Shown: positions 53,859 through 62,986 of the stretch, in pieces
Position numbering within the stretch: position 1 is the stretch's first letter
Layout of the letters: each line of letters begins with the position of its first letter
DNA from: Arcobacter sp.
Lineage (GTDB): Bacteria; Campylobacterota; Campylobacteria; Campylobacterales; Arcobacteraceae
Assembly: GCA_020048055.1 (NCBI GenBank)
Contig: JAIFNA010000011.1
Coordinates: 85,021 to 149,020 of the forward strand
Direction: 5' to 3'
DNA length: 64,000 bases
Notes under the pieces: generated by a model
Databases searched by the model: none
What the model was told of the DNA's origin: nothing
Seen by the model: only the letters and a program-made list of their open reading frames with translations
Made by a program: the position numbers and the translations under genes

Positions 53859-55454
53859 TTATTGTATATTTAGTGCTTTTGTCGCTAAATAATCAGTTGG
53901 TTCACCTAAATAGTACCCTTGAAGATAGTCAATTCCTATTTCCATTACAACATCGTAAACCTCTTTTGATGAGACAAACTCTGCAACTGTTTTAATATTT
54001 TGTTTATCTGCAAATATTTTAATTATCTCCACAATGTCTCTATTGTATTTATTCTTATCTATATCTTTAATCAAGCTTCCATCAAGCTTTAAAATATCTG
54101 GTTGAAATCCAAGTAGTCTTTCAAAATTTGAATGCCCAGCACCAAAATCATCGATTGCTATTTTAACTCCAAAAAGTTTTACTAGTGATATGAAGTCTTT
54201 TATTACATTAAAATCATTTACTTCTTCATCCTCTAAAAGTTCTAAAACAATTCTAGATGCAATATCTGAGTTCATAGTTATCTTTGTAATAATTTTGTTT
54301 CTTAATTCAACATCTTCAATATCAAGTGTTGATAGATTTATTGAAATCTCTTTGTCTGTTTTTTTAAGCATTTCAAATGAATTTTCAATGATTGCTTCTG
54401 TAATTTGATGGTAATATTTACCATTTTTTGCAATATCAAGGAAGAAAAAAGGAGATAAAACTTTCCCATCATCTTTTTTTAATCGTACTAAAGATTCGTA
54501 TTTTTCAATCTCACCAGTTTTTGCGTTGATTATTGGTTGAAAATATGACTTCATATTGTTGCTCTCGATGGCTTTTTTAATCATATTTATTGTGTGTAGA
54601 TTTTGTTTTGCTTTCTCTTTTTCTTGAAGAGTAAAGCTATCGGCATACATAAAATCTTTTTTGAGTTGATGAGCTCTTTTTAAACCTATTGAAACATCTT
54701 CATAGATATATTCATATCTATTGCCATAACTTAGAATTACACTTAAATCGTATTCGTAGCCACCAAATTTAAGGACACCATCTTTAATATTTTGTTGAAA
54801 TTTTTTAAGTTGCATAATTGTTGATTCTGAAACAACTATGTCGTCTTCAAGGTCTTTTACCATGGCAAAGATGCCATTTTCAAGCTGAAAGACTTTAGGA
54901 AAAACACAGCCAACGGGACAATATTCAAGCAGGTGTGTAGCAAATTTATTTTCTATTATAGTTGTTATTTCTTTACCGTAAAAGTTTTCTAAAGTTTCAT
55001 ATCCTTCAATTTGTAGCATCACAAGAAGAGGATTTTTAATTTTTTTTAATTCATCTGCTAATAATTTTTTAGCATTTATCATCTCGCTTACATCGTACCT
55101 AAGGGCAATGTATTCAATAATTTCACCACTTTGATTCAAAATAGGACTAATAATAGCATCAACATAGTATGTAACTCCATGTTTGCCTTTATTTTTTATT
55201 TGTCCAACCCATGTTTGTTTTTTGTTTTTTATGGTATCCCAAATTGTTTCAAATGTTTCTTTTGCCATATCTTCATGTCTCACTATGGAATGTGGTTGAC
55301 CCATTAATTCTTCAATTGAATATCCAGAAATATCAGCAAATTTTTGATTGCAAAATATAATATTTCCAGTAAGATCAGCTTTTGAGACTATTATATTGTT
55401 ATCTATTAGGTCTTTGTATTGTTGAAGTATTATCAGTTCATTGTTAAAAGCCAT
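53859..55454 (-). CDS. PAS-EAL protein, probable cyclic-di-GMP phosphodiesterase
   Basis: 531 residues, no membrane segment. The N-terminal PAS domain (about 15-125) is of the Aer type (NNIIVSKADLTGNIIFCNQKFADISGY, partially quoted) and may sense redox or a small ligand. A degenerate GGDEF-like domain (about 135-285) lacks the GGDEF signature. The EAL domain (about 290-530) keeps the metal and catalytic residues: ESL in place of EAL, SINLS, LELLED, IDDFGAGHS, LKLDGSLIKDI, VAEFV and YLQGYYLGEP. It should therefore hydrolyse c-di-GMP. The ATG follows AAAGGATTTTT. The gene is monocistronic. Confidence 0.85.
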   Translation of the reverse strand: MAFNNELIILQQYKDLIDNNIIVSKADLTGNIIFCNQKFADISGYSIEELMGQPHSIVRHEDMAKETFETIWDTIKNKKQTWVGQIKNKGKHGVTYYVDAIISPILNQSGEIIEYIALRYDVSEMINAKKLLADELKKIKNPLLVMLQIEGYETLENFYGKEITTIIENKFATHLLEYCPVGCVFPKVFQLENGIFAMVKDLEDDIVVSESTIMQLKKFQQNIKDGVLKFGGYEYDLSVILSYGNRYEYIYEDVSIGLKRAHQLKKDFMYADSFTLQEKEKAKQNLHTINMIKKAIESNNMKSYFQPIINAKTGEIEKYESLVRLKKDDGKVLSPFFFLDIAKNGKYYHQITEAIIENSFEMLKKTDKEISINLSTLDIEDVELRNKIITKITMNSDIASRIVLELLEDEEVNDFNVIKDFISLVKLFGVKIAIDDFGAGHSNFERLLGFQPDILKLDGSLIKDIDKNKYNRDIVEIIKIFADKQNIKTVAEFVSSKEVYDVVMEIGIDYLQGYYLGEPTDYLATKALNIQ

Positions 55455-55521
55455 AAAAATCCTTTATTTTAAAGGTTTTGATTTTATTACTTTACTGCTT
55501 TATTTTTGATAAACTACATTT

Positions 55522-56244
55522 ATGACAAAAAAATACAGCCAATTTATAGAAAATGTTTTAGAGGCAAATGGAGATATTTCTAATTATTTAGATATTGCTT
55601 TAACTGAAAAAGATTTTCAAAAGGTAGGAACAATAGGTGAAGGTGGAGATGAAATTAAAGTTATTGATTTGATTGCAGAAGGTTTTTTTGTTAAATCATT
55701 AATAAAGTTTTGTGATATTTTTAGCGAAGAGAGCGGCTTGATAAAATCATCAAATCCAATTTTGCAAAATGGAATAATTATTTTAGATCCACTTGACGGA
55801 AGTGATAATTTTTTATCAAATTTTCCATATTATGGAACATCTGTTTCGCTTAAAATTAATAACAAAACTGTTGTTGGAATTGTGTACAACCTTGTGACAA
55901 ATAAATATATATATAAAACACCAAATGCAACAAATAGTTTAGTAAATGCTACATTAAAATCAAATTTTGGATTATTTGAAAGAGCATATTCTGCACCTGA
56001 GATTGTAAATTTGTTAAATCAAAAAAATATTAAATTTAGAAGTCCTGGTGCAACTGCATTATCATTGGCAAATTCAAGAGATTATTTGTTTTTTTTATTA
56101 GCTGGAAGAGCAAGAGAATTTGATGTTGATGCAGGAATTTATATAGCTAAAGGGCTAAATATCTACCAAAATAATAATTTTTTATTAGTCTCAAAAGATG
56201 ACAAATATTTCGGGATTATTAAAGATATTATTAAAGGTTATTAG
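55522..56244 (+). CDS. Inositol monophosphatase/CysQ-like phosphatase
   Basis: 240 residues of the lithium-sensitive phosphatase superfamily. Metal-binding motifs are FSEESG and LDPLDGSDNF (family DPxDGTxNF). The usual WDxAAG near the C-terminus is changed to EFDVDAGIYIAKG, keeping the Asp. Substrate could be inositol phosphate, 3'-phosphoadenosine 5'-phosphate (CysQ role) or fructose bisphosphate. The sequence alone does not decide this. It starts a plus-strand run with the ferredoxin and ppx genes. Confidence 0.8.
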   Translation: MTKKYSQFIENVLEANGDISNYLDIALTEKDFQKVGTIGEGGDEIKVIDLIAEGFFVKSLIKFCDIFSEESGLIKSSNPILQNGIIILDPLDGSDNFLSNFPYYGTSVSLKINNKTVVGIVYNLVTNKYIYKTPNATNSLVNATLKSNFGLFERAYSAPEIVNLLNQKNIKFRSPGATALSLANSRDYLFFLLAGRAREFDVDAGIYIAKGLNIYQNNNFLLVSKDDKYFGIIKDIIKGY

Positions 56245-56286
56245 GTTATAACTCCACAATTTTAATTTTAATATATAGGAAACAAA

Positions 56287-56541
56287 ATGTCATTAATGAT
56301 AACTGATGAATGTATAGCTTGTGATGCTTGCAGAGAAGAATGCCCAAATGATGCAATTGAAGAGGGAGACCCGATTTATATTATAGATAGCGATAGATGT
56401 ACGGAATGTGTTGGTCATTATGAAGAACCTGCTTGTGTTGAAGTTTGCCCAGTTGATTGTATCGTGGTTGATCCAGACAATCAAGAAACAATGCAAGAAT
56501 TGAAATTTAAATTCCAACAACTTCAAGAGGAAGATTACTAA
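56287..56541 (+). CDS. 2[4Fe-4S] ferredoxin (YfhL-like)
   Basis: 84 residues. The two cluster motifs are CIACDACREECP and CTECVGHYEEPACVEVCP. The eight-residue insertion between the second and third Cys of the second motif marks the YfhL/FdxB-like low-potential type, distinct from classic clostridial ferredoxins. It is a possible electron partner for Oor or nitrite reductase. The start follows TATAGGAAACAAA. The Ppx gene begins three bases after its stop. Confidence 0.92.
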   Translation: MSLMITDECIACDACREECPNDAIEEGDPIYIIDSDRCTECVGHYEEPACVEVCPVDCIVVDPDNQETMQELKFKFQQLQEEDY

Positions 56542-56544
56542 CAA

Positions 56545-58029
56545 ATGGCAAAAATAACAACTATCATCGACATTGGTTCAAACTCAATGAGAATGGTAGT
56601 TTTTAAAAAAACTAGCCACTTTGCTTTTCATTTAATAAACGAAACAAAATCAAAAGTAAAAATATCAGAAAATTCGTATCAAAATGGGGGTTTTCTCCAA
56701 GAATTTCCTATGTTAAGGGCTTTCGATGCACTTGAATCTTTTTTATATATTGCCAAAAATCTAAAATCAAGAAAAATACTTTGCGTAGCAACTTCAGCAT
56801 TGAGAGATGCCCCTAATAAAGCAATATTTTTGTCAAAAGTTAGACAAGAATTAGGAATTGATATAAAAGTTATTGATGGAGAGAAAGAGGCTTATTTTGG
56901 AGCAGTTGGTGCTAGTAATCTTTTAAAGGATAGAGATTTTACAACAGTTGACATTGGTGGAGGAAGTACAGAATTTGCTCTTGTAGAAAATAAAAGTATT
57001 ACAAAAACTATATCTTTGAATATTGGTACAGTGAGACTTAAAGAGTTATTTTTTGATAAAAATGATTTTTCTGGTGCTAAACACTACATAAATGAAGAAC
57101 TTTCAAAATTACCAAATGAATATTGTTTGATTGAAAAAGTTGTTGGACTTGGGGGAACTGCTAGAGCTTTAAGTAGAGCAATTATTAAAAATACCAATCA
57201 TCCTTTTGATGCTTTACACGGTTTTTCTTATGAAACAAAAAATTGTTATGGGTTATTTGAAAATATTTTAAATGCAAAAACAAATGATAAATTGTCAGCT
57301 CTTGGTGTGCGGAGTGATAGATATGATACTATTAAAACGGGAACATTTATTTTTAAAACTATTTTAGAATTTCTAAATACAAAAATAGTTGTAACCTCTG
57401 GCGTTGGTGTTAGAGAAGGTGTTTATTTAACTGATATTTTAAGAACATCTCATCATAAATTCCCATCAAATTTCAATGTTAGTGTAAGAAGTTTACTTGA
57501 TAGATTTACAGATGACAGTAAACAGACAGCGTATCTTGGAAACAATATAGCAAAATTATTTGATGTGCTCGCTCCCATTCACAAGATAGATATAAAATAC
57601 AAATCATATTTAGTAATATCAGCAAAATTACAGCAAATTGGTATAAGTTTAAATTACTACAAAAACAGTGAACATAGTGCAAATTTTATACTTCATGGTC
57701 TCCAATATGGATTTACGCATGAAGAGAGAATATTGATTTCAACTATTCTTAGATATTCAACAAAAGAGTTACCAACAGGAAAAGATATTAAAGAATTTAA
57801 AAATCTACTTCCTGATGTTAGAATTTTAGAATGGCTCAGTTATATACATAGTTTAAATAATATTTTAAATAGTGAGTACTTAAGATACAATTATGAATAC
57901 AGCCTGATAGGAGATAAGTTTACAATTAGCTCCGCGCAAAAACATTACATTATTCAGAAAGATATTTTAAAACTAGAAAAACCTATTGATTTTCAATTTA
58001 ATCTAAATTTAAATGGAGAGATACATTGA
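56545..58029 (+). CDS. Exopolyphosphatase / pppGpp phosphatase family protein
   Basis: 494 residues. The N-terminal ASKHA-fold Ppx/GppA domain is clear: IIDIGSNSMRMVVF, LCVATSALRDAPN, DGEKEAYFGAVGA, TVDIGGGSTEFALVE and VVGLGGTARALSRA. The C-terminal 190 residues are an HD-like helical domain, as in full-length Ppx. It hydrolyses polyphosphate or pppGpp; the two cannot be told apart here. It overlaps the next gene by 4 bases. Confidence 0.9.
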   Translation: MAKITTIIDIGSNSMRMVVFKKTSHFAFHLINETKSKVKISENSYQNGGFLQEFPMLRAFDALESFLYIAKNLKSRKILCVATSALRDAPNKAIFLSKVRQELGIDIKVIDGEKEAYFGAVGASNLLKDRDFTTVDIGGGSTEFALVENKSITKTISLNIGTVRLKELFFDKNDFSGAKHYINEELSKLPNEYCLIEKVVGLGGTARALSRAIIKNTNHPFDALHGFSYETKNCYGLFENILNAKTNDKLSALGVRSDRYDTIKTGTFIFKTILEFLNTKIVVTSGVGVREGVYLTDILRTSHHKFPSNFNVSVRSLLDRFTDDSKQTAYLGNNIAKLFDVLAPIHKIDIKYKSYLVISAKLQQIGISLNYYKNSEHSANFILHGLQYGFTHEERILISTILRYSTKELPTGKDIKEFKNLLPDVRILEWLSYIHSLNNILNSEYLRYNYEYSLIGDKFTISSAQKHYIIQKDILKLEKPIDFQFNLNLNGEIH

Positions 58030-58487
58030 ATATAGCAATTATAAACTTATCTGATATCGATGAGTTGCAATATACACTTGATTGTCTTGAATTTATCAAT
58101 CAAGAGATAATAGATCCTAGAATTGATATTTTTACAAATCATAATTTAGACGAACAAATCGAAAATCAATACATAAGAGATTTGATTCCACTTAGGTTGT
58201 ATGATTTAAAATTTAAAGATTTAAATCCACGATATATCAACATTAAATATTATAGTAAACACAATAAATATAATATCGCAGTTGATACAGAGTGTACATT
58301 AAAGTCCGCAATAACAACATATCTTTTATCAGGAAGAACAGCAGGATTTAAAAAATCTGGATTAAAAGGTTATTTGATAAGCAAATTGTACGATGAAACA
58401 ATTGTATATGACAATAAAAAAGATAAAAAACTACTTACATTTGAACTTTTAGCAAAAACTTTTGGATTCGAAAACAAAACCCTTTAA
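58026..58487 (+). CDS. Half-length heptosyltransferase-like protein (N-terminal domain only)
   Basis: 153 residues. The stretch YNIAVDTECTLKSAITTYLL-SGRTAGFKKSGLKG...LISKLYDE resembles the N-terminal Rossmann domain of heptosyltransferase I (DxQGLLKSA, GxxxGFdxxSxRE, fy). WaaC normally has about 320-340 residues with a C-terminal domain that binds ADP-heptose. Here the frame stops cleanly and no continuation is found in any frame before gltA. It is either a decayed waaC or a shortened protein with a new role. The 4-base overlap with ppx suggests it is still translated. Confidence 0.6.
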   Translation: MNIAIINLSDIDELQYTLDCLEFINQEIIDPRIDIFTNHNLDEQIENQYIRDLIPLRLYDLKFKDLNPRYINIKYYSKHNKYNIAVDTECTLKSAITTYLLSGRTAGFKKSGLKGYLISKLYDETIVYDNKKDKKLLTFELLAKTFGFENKTL

Positions 58488-58493
58488 TCATTT

Positions 58494-58548
58494 ATCAAAA
58501 ATACATTAAACATAAACATAATAGAATATATTAATCAAAAATACATTA
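58494..58548 (+). repeat. 15-base direct repeat upstream of gltA
   Basis: ATCAAAAATACATTA occurs exactly at 58494-58508 and 58534-58548, start to start 40 bases (about four helical turns). It lies 55-109 bases before the gltA ATG. It is a candidate pair of regulator sites. Confidence 0.6.
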
Positions 58549-58602
58549 GTAATAATGATATTTTAAGCTGTAAAATTTTTTGATTTTAGATTTGGAGGAA
58601 AT

Positions 58603-59871
58603 ATGGAAAATACGATCACGCTCACAGACAATCGCACGGGAAAATCAGCACATTATGATATAAAAAATTCAACACTAGGGAATGGTGTTTTTGATATATC
58701 AACATTGAATAAAGATTTAGGGTTATTTACTTATGACAATGGATATAGTATGACCGCTGGTTGCACATCTGAAATCACATATATTGATGGAGACAAAGGG
58801 GAGTTATTTTATAGAGGATATTCAATTGAGTATTTGGCACAGAATCATAAATATTTAGAGGTTTGTCATCTTTTACTTTACGGACATCTCCCTTCAGAAG
58901 AGGAATTTAAGAAGTTCGAATCTGATATGAAACATAAAAGATATCCTAATGAAGGGTTGAAAAAGATTTTTGAAGCATTTCCAAACAATGCTCACCCCAT
59001 GGCAGTACTTAGTTCAGCTGTATCAGCGCTTAGTGCATTTCATTATCAGCATCTCAATATTAAATCAGAGGCAGAATATGTTCAGATGGCACAAAGATTA
59101 ATTGCAAAAATTCCAACACTTGTAGCATATACATATAGGCATTCAATGGGTTATCCATATATCTATCCAAATATGGATATGTATTTCACTGAAAACTTTT
59201 TGCACATGATAAGGGACTTTCCTGGACATAAGGCTAATGTTAGAAAAGTTGAAATTGATGCACTTGATGCTATTTTTACACTTCATGCAGATCATGAGCA
59301 AAATGCTTCAACATCAACTGTTAGACTTGTTTGTTCAACTGGAGCTCATCCATACGCAGCAATTAGTGCAGGCATAAATGCACTCTGGGGAAGAGCTCAT
59401 GGCGGAGCTAATGAATCCGTTATTGATCAGCTTATGATGATTGGTGATGTTTCTAATGTTGATAGTTTTATAGCTAGAGCAAAAGATCCTAATGATGATT
59501 TTAAACTTATGGGATTTGGGCACAGGGTTTATAAAAATTTTGATCCTAGAGCTAAAATACTTAAAAACTTAAGAGATAAGCTACAAAGCGAGCTGGGGAT
59601 TAACTCAAAACTTATAGAAGTAGCAAATAAAATTGAAGAGATAGCACTTAGTGATGAATACTTTGTAAAAAGAAATCTATATCCAAATATAGATTTTTAT
59701 TCTGGAACCATACTTGCTAGTTTAAATATTCCACGATCTATGTTTACCCCAATTTTTGTTATTGGAAGAACAGTTGGTTGGATAACTCAATGGATTGAAC
59801 AAAAAAGAGATACAACAAATAAAATAGTAAGACCTCGTCAAAGATATGTCGGTCCTTCAAAAATAATATAA
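58603..59871 (+). CDS. gltA: Citrate synthase
   Basis: 422 residues of type II (hexameric-like) citrate synthase. The N-terminal beta domain precedes GLFTYDNGYSMTAGCTSEIT-type sequence. Catalytic residues lie in LHADHEQNASTSTVR (His), GRAHGGANESV (His) and GFGHRVYKNFDPRA, with Asp in NIDFYSGTILASL. It condenses acetyl-CoA and oxaloacetate. The ATG follows GGAGGAAAT. Malic enzyme follows 20 bases later. Confidence 0.96.
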   Translation: MENTITLTDNRTGKSAHYDIKNSTLGNGVFDISTLNKDLGLFTYDNGYSMTAGCTSEITYIDGDKGELFYRGYSIEYLAQNHKYLEVCHLLLYGHLPSEEEFKKFESDMKHKRYPNEGLKKIFEAFPNNAHPMAVLSSAVSALSAFHYQHLNIKSEAEYVQMAQRLIAKIPTLVAYTYRHSMGYPYIYPNMDMYFTENFLHMIRDFPGHKANVRKVEIDALDAIFTLHADHEQNASTSTVRLVCSTGAHPYAAISAGINALWGRAHGGANESVIDQLMMIGDVSNVDSFIARAKDPNDDFKLMGFGHRVYKNFDPRAKILKNLRDKLQSELGINSKLIEVANKIEEIALSDEYFVKRNLYPNIDFYSGTILASLNIPRSMFTPIFVIGRTVGWITQWIEQKRDTTNKIVRPRQRYVGPSKII

Positions 59872-59891
59872 TACAAAATAAAGAGGTTAAT

Positions 59892-61154
59892 ATGGCTAAT
59901 TTTACAATTACTGATCAAGAGGCACTTGATTATCATGAGTTTCCTCAAGGTGGGAAAATTTCAGTTGAGATAACGAAATCTGTTGAAACACAAAAAGATA
60001 TTAGCTTAGCGTATACACCTGGTGTTGCTGTGCCATGTTTGGCAATAGAGAAAAATCCTAGTGATGCTTATAAGTACACTGCAAAAGGTAATTTAGTAGC
60101 TGTTATATCAAATGGAACAGCTGTTTTGGGGCTTGGAAATATAGGCTCACTTGCGTCAAAGCCAGTAATGGAAGGGAAAGCTGTTTTGTTTAAAAAGTTT
60201 TCTGGACTTGATAGTTTTGATATTGAAGTTGATACTGAAAGTGTAGATAGATTTTGCTCTGTGGTGATGGCTATTTCACCAACTTTTGGCGGAATTAATT
60301 TAGAAGATATTAAATCCCCTGAGTGCTTTGAGATAGAAAGAAGACTTGTTAGTGAACTTAAAATTCCAGTTATGCATGATGACCAACATGGAACAGCTGT
60401 GATATCTTTAGCCGGTATTATCAATGCATGTAAGGTTACAAGAAAAGCAATTGAAGATTTGAAAATTGTAATTGTCGGTGCTGGTGCTGCTGCTATATCT
60501 TGCGCGAGACTTTACCGTCATATGGGGGCTAAAAATATTTTTATGCTCGATTCTAAAGGGCTTTTACATAATGGTAGAAGTGATTTGAATATCTATAAAA
60601 GGGAATTCTGCGTTGAAAAATATATGACCCATGAGGAAGTTTTTAAAGGTGCTGATGTTGCTGTTGGGCTATCCAAGCCTGGTTCTTTCAATATTGAAGA
60701 TGTGAAAAGTATGGCAAAAAATCCAATTATTTTTGCTTTAGCAAACCCAACGCCAGAAATTATGCCTGACTTGATTAAAGAGGTGAGAGCTGATGCTATC
60801 GTTGCAACTGGCAGAAGTGATTTTGACAACCAAGTGAATAATGTTTTAGGATTCCCGTTCATTTTTAGGGGCGCTATGGATGTAAGAGCTACAAAAATAA
60901 ACATCGAAATGAAAGTTGCTGCTGCAATTAGACTAGCTGAGTTAGCCCAAGATGAGGTTCCGGAGTATCTGTGTGAAATATATGGGAAAAAATTAGAATT
61001 TGGAAAAGATTATCTTATCCCAAAACCATTTGATAAAAGACTAATAGTTGAAGTATCTAGTGCAGTTGCTAAAGCTGCAATAGATAGTGGGGTAGCTACA
61101 CTAAATGATTTTAATCTTGAAGAGTATAAATTAAAATTAGCTACATTAATCTAA
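59892..61154 (+). CDS. Malic enzyme (short form without phosphotransacetylase domain)
   Basis: 420 residues. It oxidatively decarboxylates malate to pyruvate. The N-terminal catalytic domain includes LAYTPGVAVPCLAI with the conserved Tyr, the SNGTAVLGLGNIG segment, EGKAVLFKKFSGLDSF with Lys, and PVMHDDQHGTAVISLAG with metal acids. The Rossmann site is VIVGAGAAAISCARLY. ALANPTPEIMPD follows. The single-domain size matches bacterial NAD(P)-dependent forms rather than the 750-residue MaeB fusion. Co-transcription with gltA links pyruvate supply to the TCA cycle. Confidence 0.94.
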   Translation: MANFTITDQEALDYHEFPQGGKISVEITKSVETQKDISLAYTPGVAVPCLAIEKNPSDAYKYTAKGNLVAVISNGTAVLGLGNIGSLASKPVMEGKAVLFKKFSGLDSFDIEVDTESVDRFCSVVMAISPTFGGINLEDIKSPECFEIERRLVSELKIPVMHDDQHGTAVISLAGIINACKVTRKAIEDLKIVIVGAGAAAISCARLYRHMGAKNIFMLDSKGLLHNGRSDLNIYKREFCVEKYMTHEEVFKGADVAVGLSKPGSFNIEDVKSMAKNPIIFALANPTPEIMPDLIKEVRADAIVATGRSDFDNQVNNVLGFPFIFRGAMDVRATKINIEMKVAAAIRLAELAQDEVPEYLCEIYGKKLEFGKDYLIPKPFDKRLIVEVSSAVAKAAIDSGVATLNDFNLEEYKLKLATLI

Positions 61155-61171
61155 ATATATATTATTTATCG

Positions 61172-61203
61172 AAATGCCAAATAACTTTTATTTGGCATTT
61201 TTT
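61172..61203. terminator. Bidirectional terminator between malic enzyme and PEBP genes
   Basis: AAATGCCAAATA (61172-61183) and TATTTGGCATTT (61189-61200) are exact 12-bp complements, followed by TTT. It serves two convergent genes. Confidence 0.88.
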
Positions 61204-61207
61204 ATGG

Positions 61208-61732
61208 TTATCTTCCGTAATATGAAATCAAAGAGGCTTTCTCAATCGCATGGCTATTTAGGTAGTATCCAACTATTGCAGGATTTGTATTTTTATCCAA
61301 TTGTAAGCTGTCAGTATCAAGAGCAAAAACTGTAAAGATATATCTATGTGCTTTATCACCTTTTGGAGGACACGCTCCACCAAATCCAGTTTTTCCATAA
61401 TTTGTCACACTTTGAATTGCATCTTTTGAGTCACTATTTCCAAATCCAGCTGGTATTGACATTTTCTCTTTTGGTATATCAAAAGCAACCCAATGCCACC
61501 AGCCACTTCCTGTTGGAGCGTCAGGATCATAAACTGTAATGGCAAAAGATTTTGTCTCTTTTGGAGCATTTTCCCAAGATAGTTGTGGTGAAATATTTTC
61601 TCCACTACAACCAAATCCATTAAATTCTTGTTTTGCTGCTAATTGACCTTTTATATCATTGCTTTTTAGTGTAAAGTTATTTGCTAATAGTAAGCTTGTT
61701 GTGATTCCAAGCCCAAGTAGTATTTTTTTCAT
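61208..61732 (-). CDS. YbhB/YbcL family PEBP-like periplasmic protein
   Basis: 174 residues. A signal peptide (1-18) is followed by a phosphatidylethanolamine-binding-protein fold: FGCSGENISPQLSWENAPKETKS, TVYDPDAPTGSGWWHW, KTGFGGACPPKGDKAHRYIFTVFAL (partially quoted motifs DPDAP, GGACPPxGDxxHRY). Bacterial members have no firmly established role. The ATG follows AAAGGGAAAAA. It is monocistronic. Confidence 0.9.
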   Translation of the reverse strand: MKKILLGLGITTSLLLANNFTLKSNDIKGQLAAKQEFNGFGCSGENISPQLSWENAPKETKSFAITVYDPDAPTGSGWWHWVAFDIPKEKMSIPAGFGNSDSKDAIQSVTNYGKTGFGGACPPKGDKAHRYIFTVFALDTDSLQLDKNTNPAIVGYYLNSHAIEKASLISYYGR

Positions 61733-61811
61733 TTTTTCCCTTTCGTTTTGATTTTTCTATTTAAAAACTCATTTTATTAGAATATTGTTAAGTCACGTTG
61801 TTTTTATTTGC

Positions 61812-62624
61812 TTAGTACAATAGTGTTTCTATACTTTTTATTTCACTACTTAAAAGTTCAAAGTCGCTTATTTTAAGGTCATTTTTCATATGAATCAAGG
61901 AAGTTGTACCATTTAGTGGAGTTATATTTATATGGTTTAAAAATCTATAAAATATCTCTTGCACGCTTTTTTGATATTTTGTATTTAATCTTTGTAAAGT
62001 TTCATTATTTAAAATATGTGGATTTGCACTAAGTGACCAAAAACTTTGATATGAAATATTGTAAGTCTTGCAGAAAACTCTAATTTCTCTATCGTAACCA
62101 CTTTGCGAGTAAAATCGATTTTGTACAACTTTCGGTTTAACTCTCGCATTTTTATATAAGTATTTTAAAACATCTAAATCATAGCAGTTACTAATCCCAA
62201 GGAAACCAATTTCGTTTTTTTCGTAGTATTCCTCCATTTTTTGCCATACTATTTGAAGTTTGTTTGTTGGAAAAATTGGTGAGTGTAAAACATATGAATC
62301 GATAAAATTTGTTTTTAGATTTCGCTTAGAAGTTTCAAAAGATTTTTCAACTTGAATTTCGACTTCATCTGTTTTTAAATATGGCATATTTAAAATATCT
62401 TGTCCATCTATTGGAGTAAATTTTGTTTGAAGAAATAAATCCTCCCTTTTGATTCCATTTTTATAAGCTTTTTCCAAACCAAGACCGACTAAATCTTCCC
62501 TGTAATGTTTTGGTTGACACGCCGTATCAATCCCCCTAAAACCTTCCATTAAAGCTTCATAAACTAAATTCGTTGTATTTTCTTTTTTCCAAGCTGTTCC
62601 ATAAATCATATTTGGTATTTGCAT
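61812..62624 (-). CDS. Aldo/keto reductase family protein
   Basis: 270 residues of the AKR TIM barrel. GFRGIDTACQPKHYREDLVG has the Asp and Tyr positions of the catalytic tetrad, with the second half of the usual AxxYGNE motif changed to PKHY. KTNFIDSYVLHSP carries the His, and LGISNCYDLDVL, QNRFYSQSGYDREIR and LNGTTS follow. The family reduces sugars, aldehydes or ketones with NADPH. The exact substrate is unknown. The PKHYR variant resembles the eukaryote-like AKR branch, sometimes of oxidoreductase function. Confidence 0.85.
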   Translation of the reverse strand: MQIPNMIYGTAWKKENTTNLVYEALMEGFRGIDTACQPKHYREDLVGLGLEKAYKNGIKREDLFLQTKFTPIDGQDILNMPYLKTDEVEIQVEKSFETSKRNLKTNFIDSYVLHSPIFPTNKLQIVWQKMEEYYEKNEIGFLGISNCYDLDVLKYLYKNARVKPKVVQNRFYSQSGYDREIRVFCKTYNISYQSFWSLSANPHILNNETLQRLNTKYQKSVQEIFYRFLNHINITPLNGTTSLIHMKNDLKISDFELLSSEIKSIETLLY

Positions 62625-62951
62625 TATAATCCTTTTTTAAGTTTTGCTGAAAATTGAGTTTGTAACTGATTGTAAAAATATTTTAGTCAATATTGTTTAA
62701 AAGAAAAAAGGCACAACATAAGCCGTTTTAGGTTTTAACCCTATTTTTGGGAGTCCTTAAATTAATAGGGACAAAATAATATGAAAAAAATATAAAAATA
62801 ATATTGATATTCTAAACATCAAAAAATTATTTTTATTTCACTTATCGGACATATCGAATTTATACTATTATTTTGTGAAGTACCATAAAATGGACTTGTA
62901 GGACTTATCGAAGTTACTTTTCATCTTTTGTAAAACCAATCTCATTTTTTA
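62625..62951. other. Intergenic region upstream of the small RNA
   Basis: No ORF. CCCTATT and AATAGGG (about 62751-62782) form a 7-bp stem enclosing TTTGGGAGTCC. GGGAGTCC recurs at 63009 in the small RNA. ACTTATCGGAC and GGACTTATCGAAG (about 62840 and 62899) share ACTTATCG. Their meaning is unknown. Confidence 0.35.
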
Positions 62952-62980
62952 TTGACATCTATCTATTAATTTAATATAAT
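62952..62980 (+). promoter_or_regulatory. Consensus sigma-70 promoter for the small RNA
   Basis: A perfect TTGACA (62952-62957) and a perfect TATAAT (62975-62980) are separated by exactly 17 bases. Both hexamers are consensus, which is rare in this window. The start would be near 62987. Confidence 0.8.
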
Positions 62981-62986
62981 ACACCA

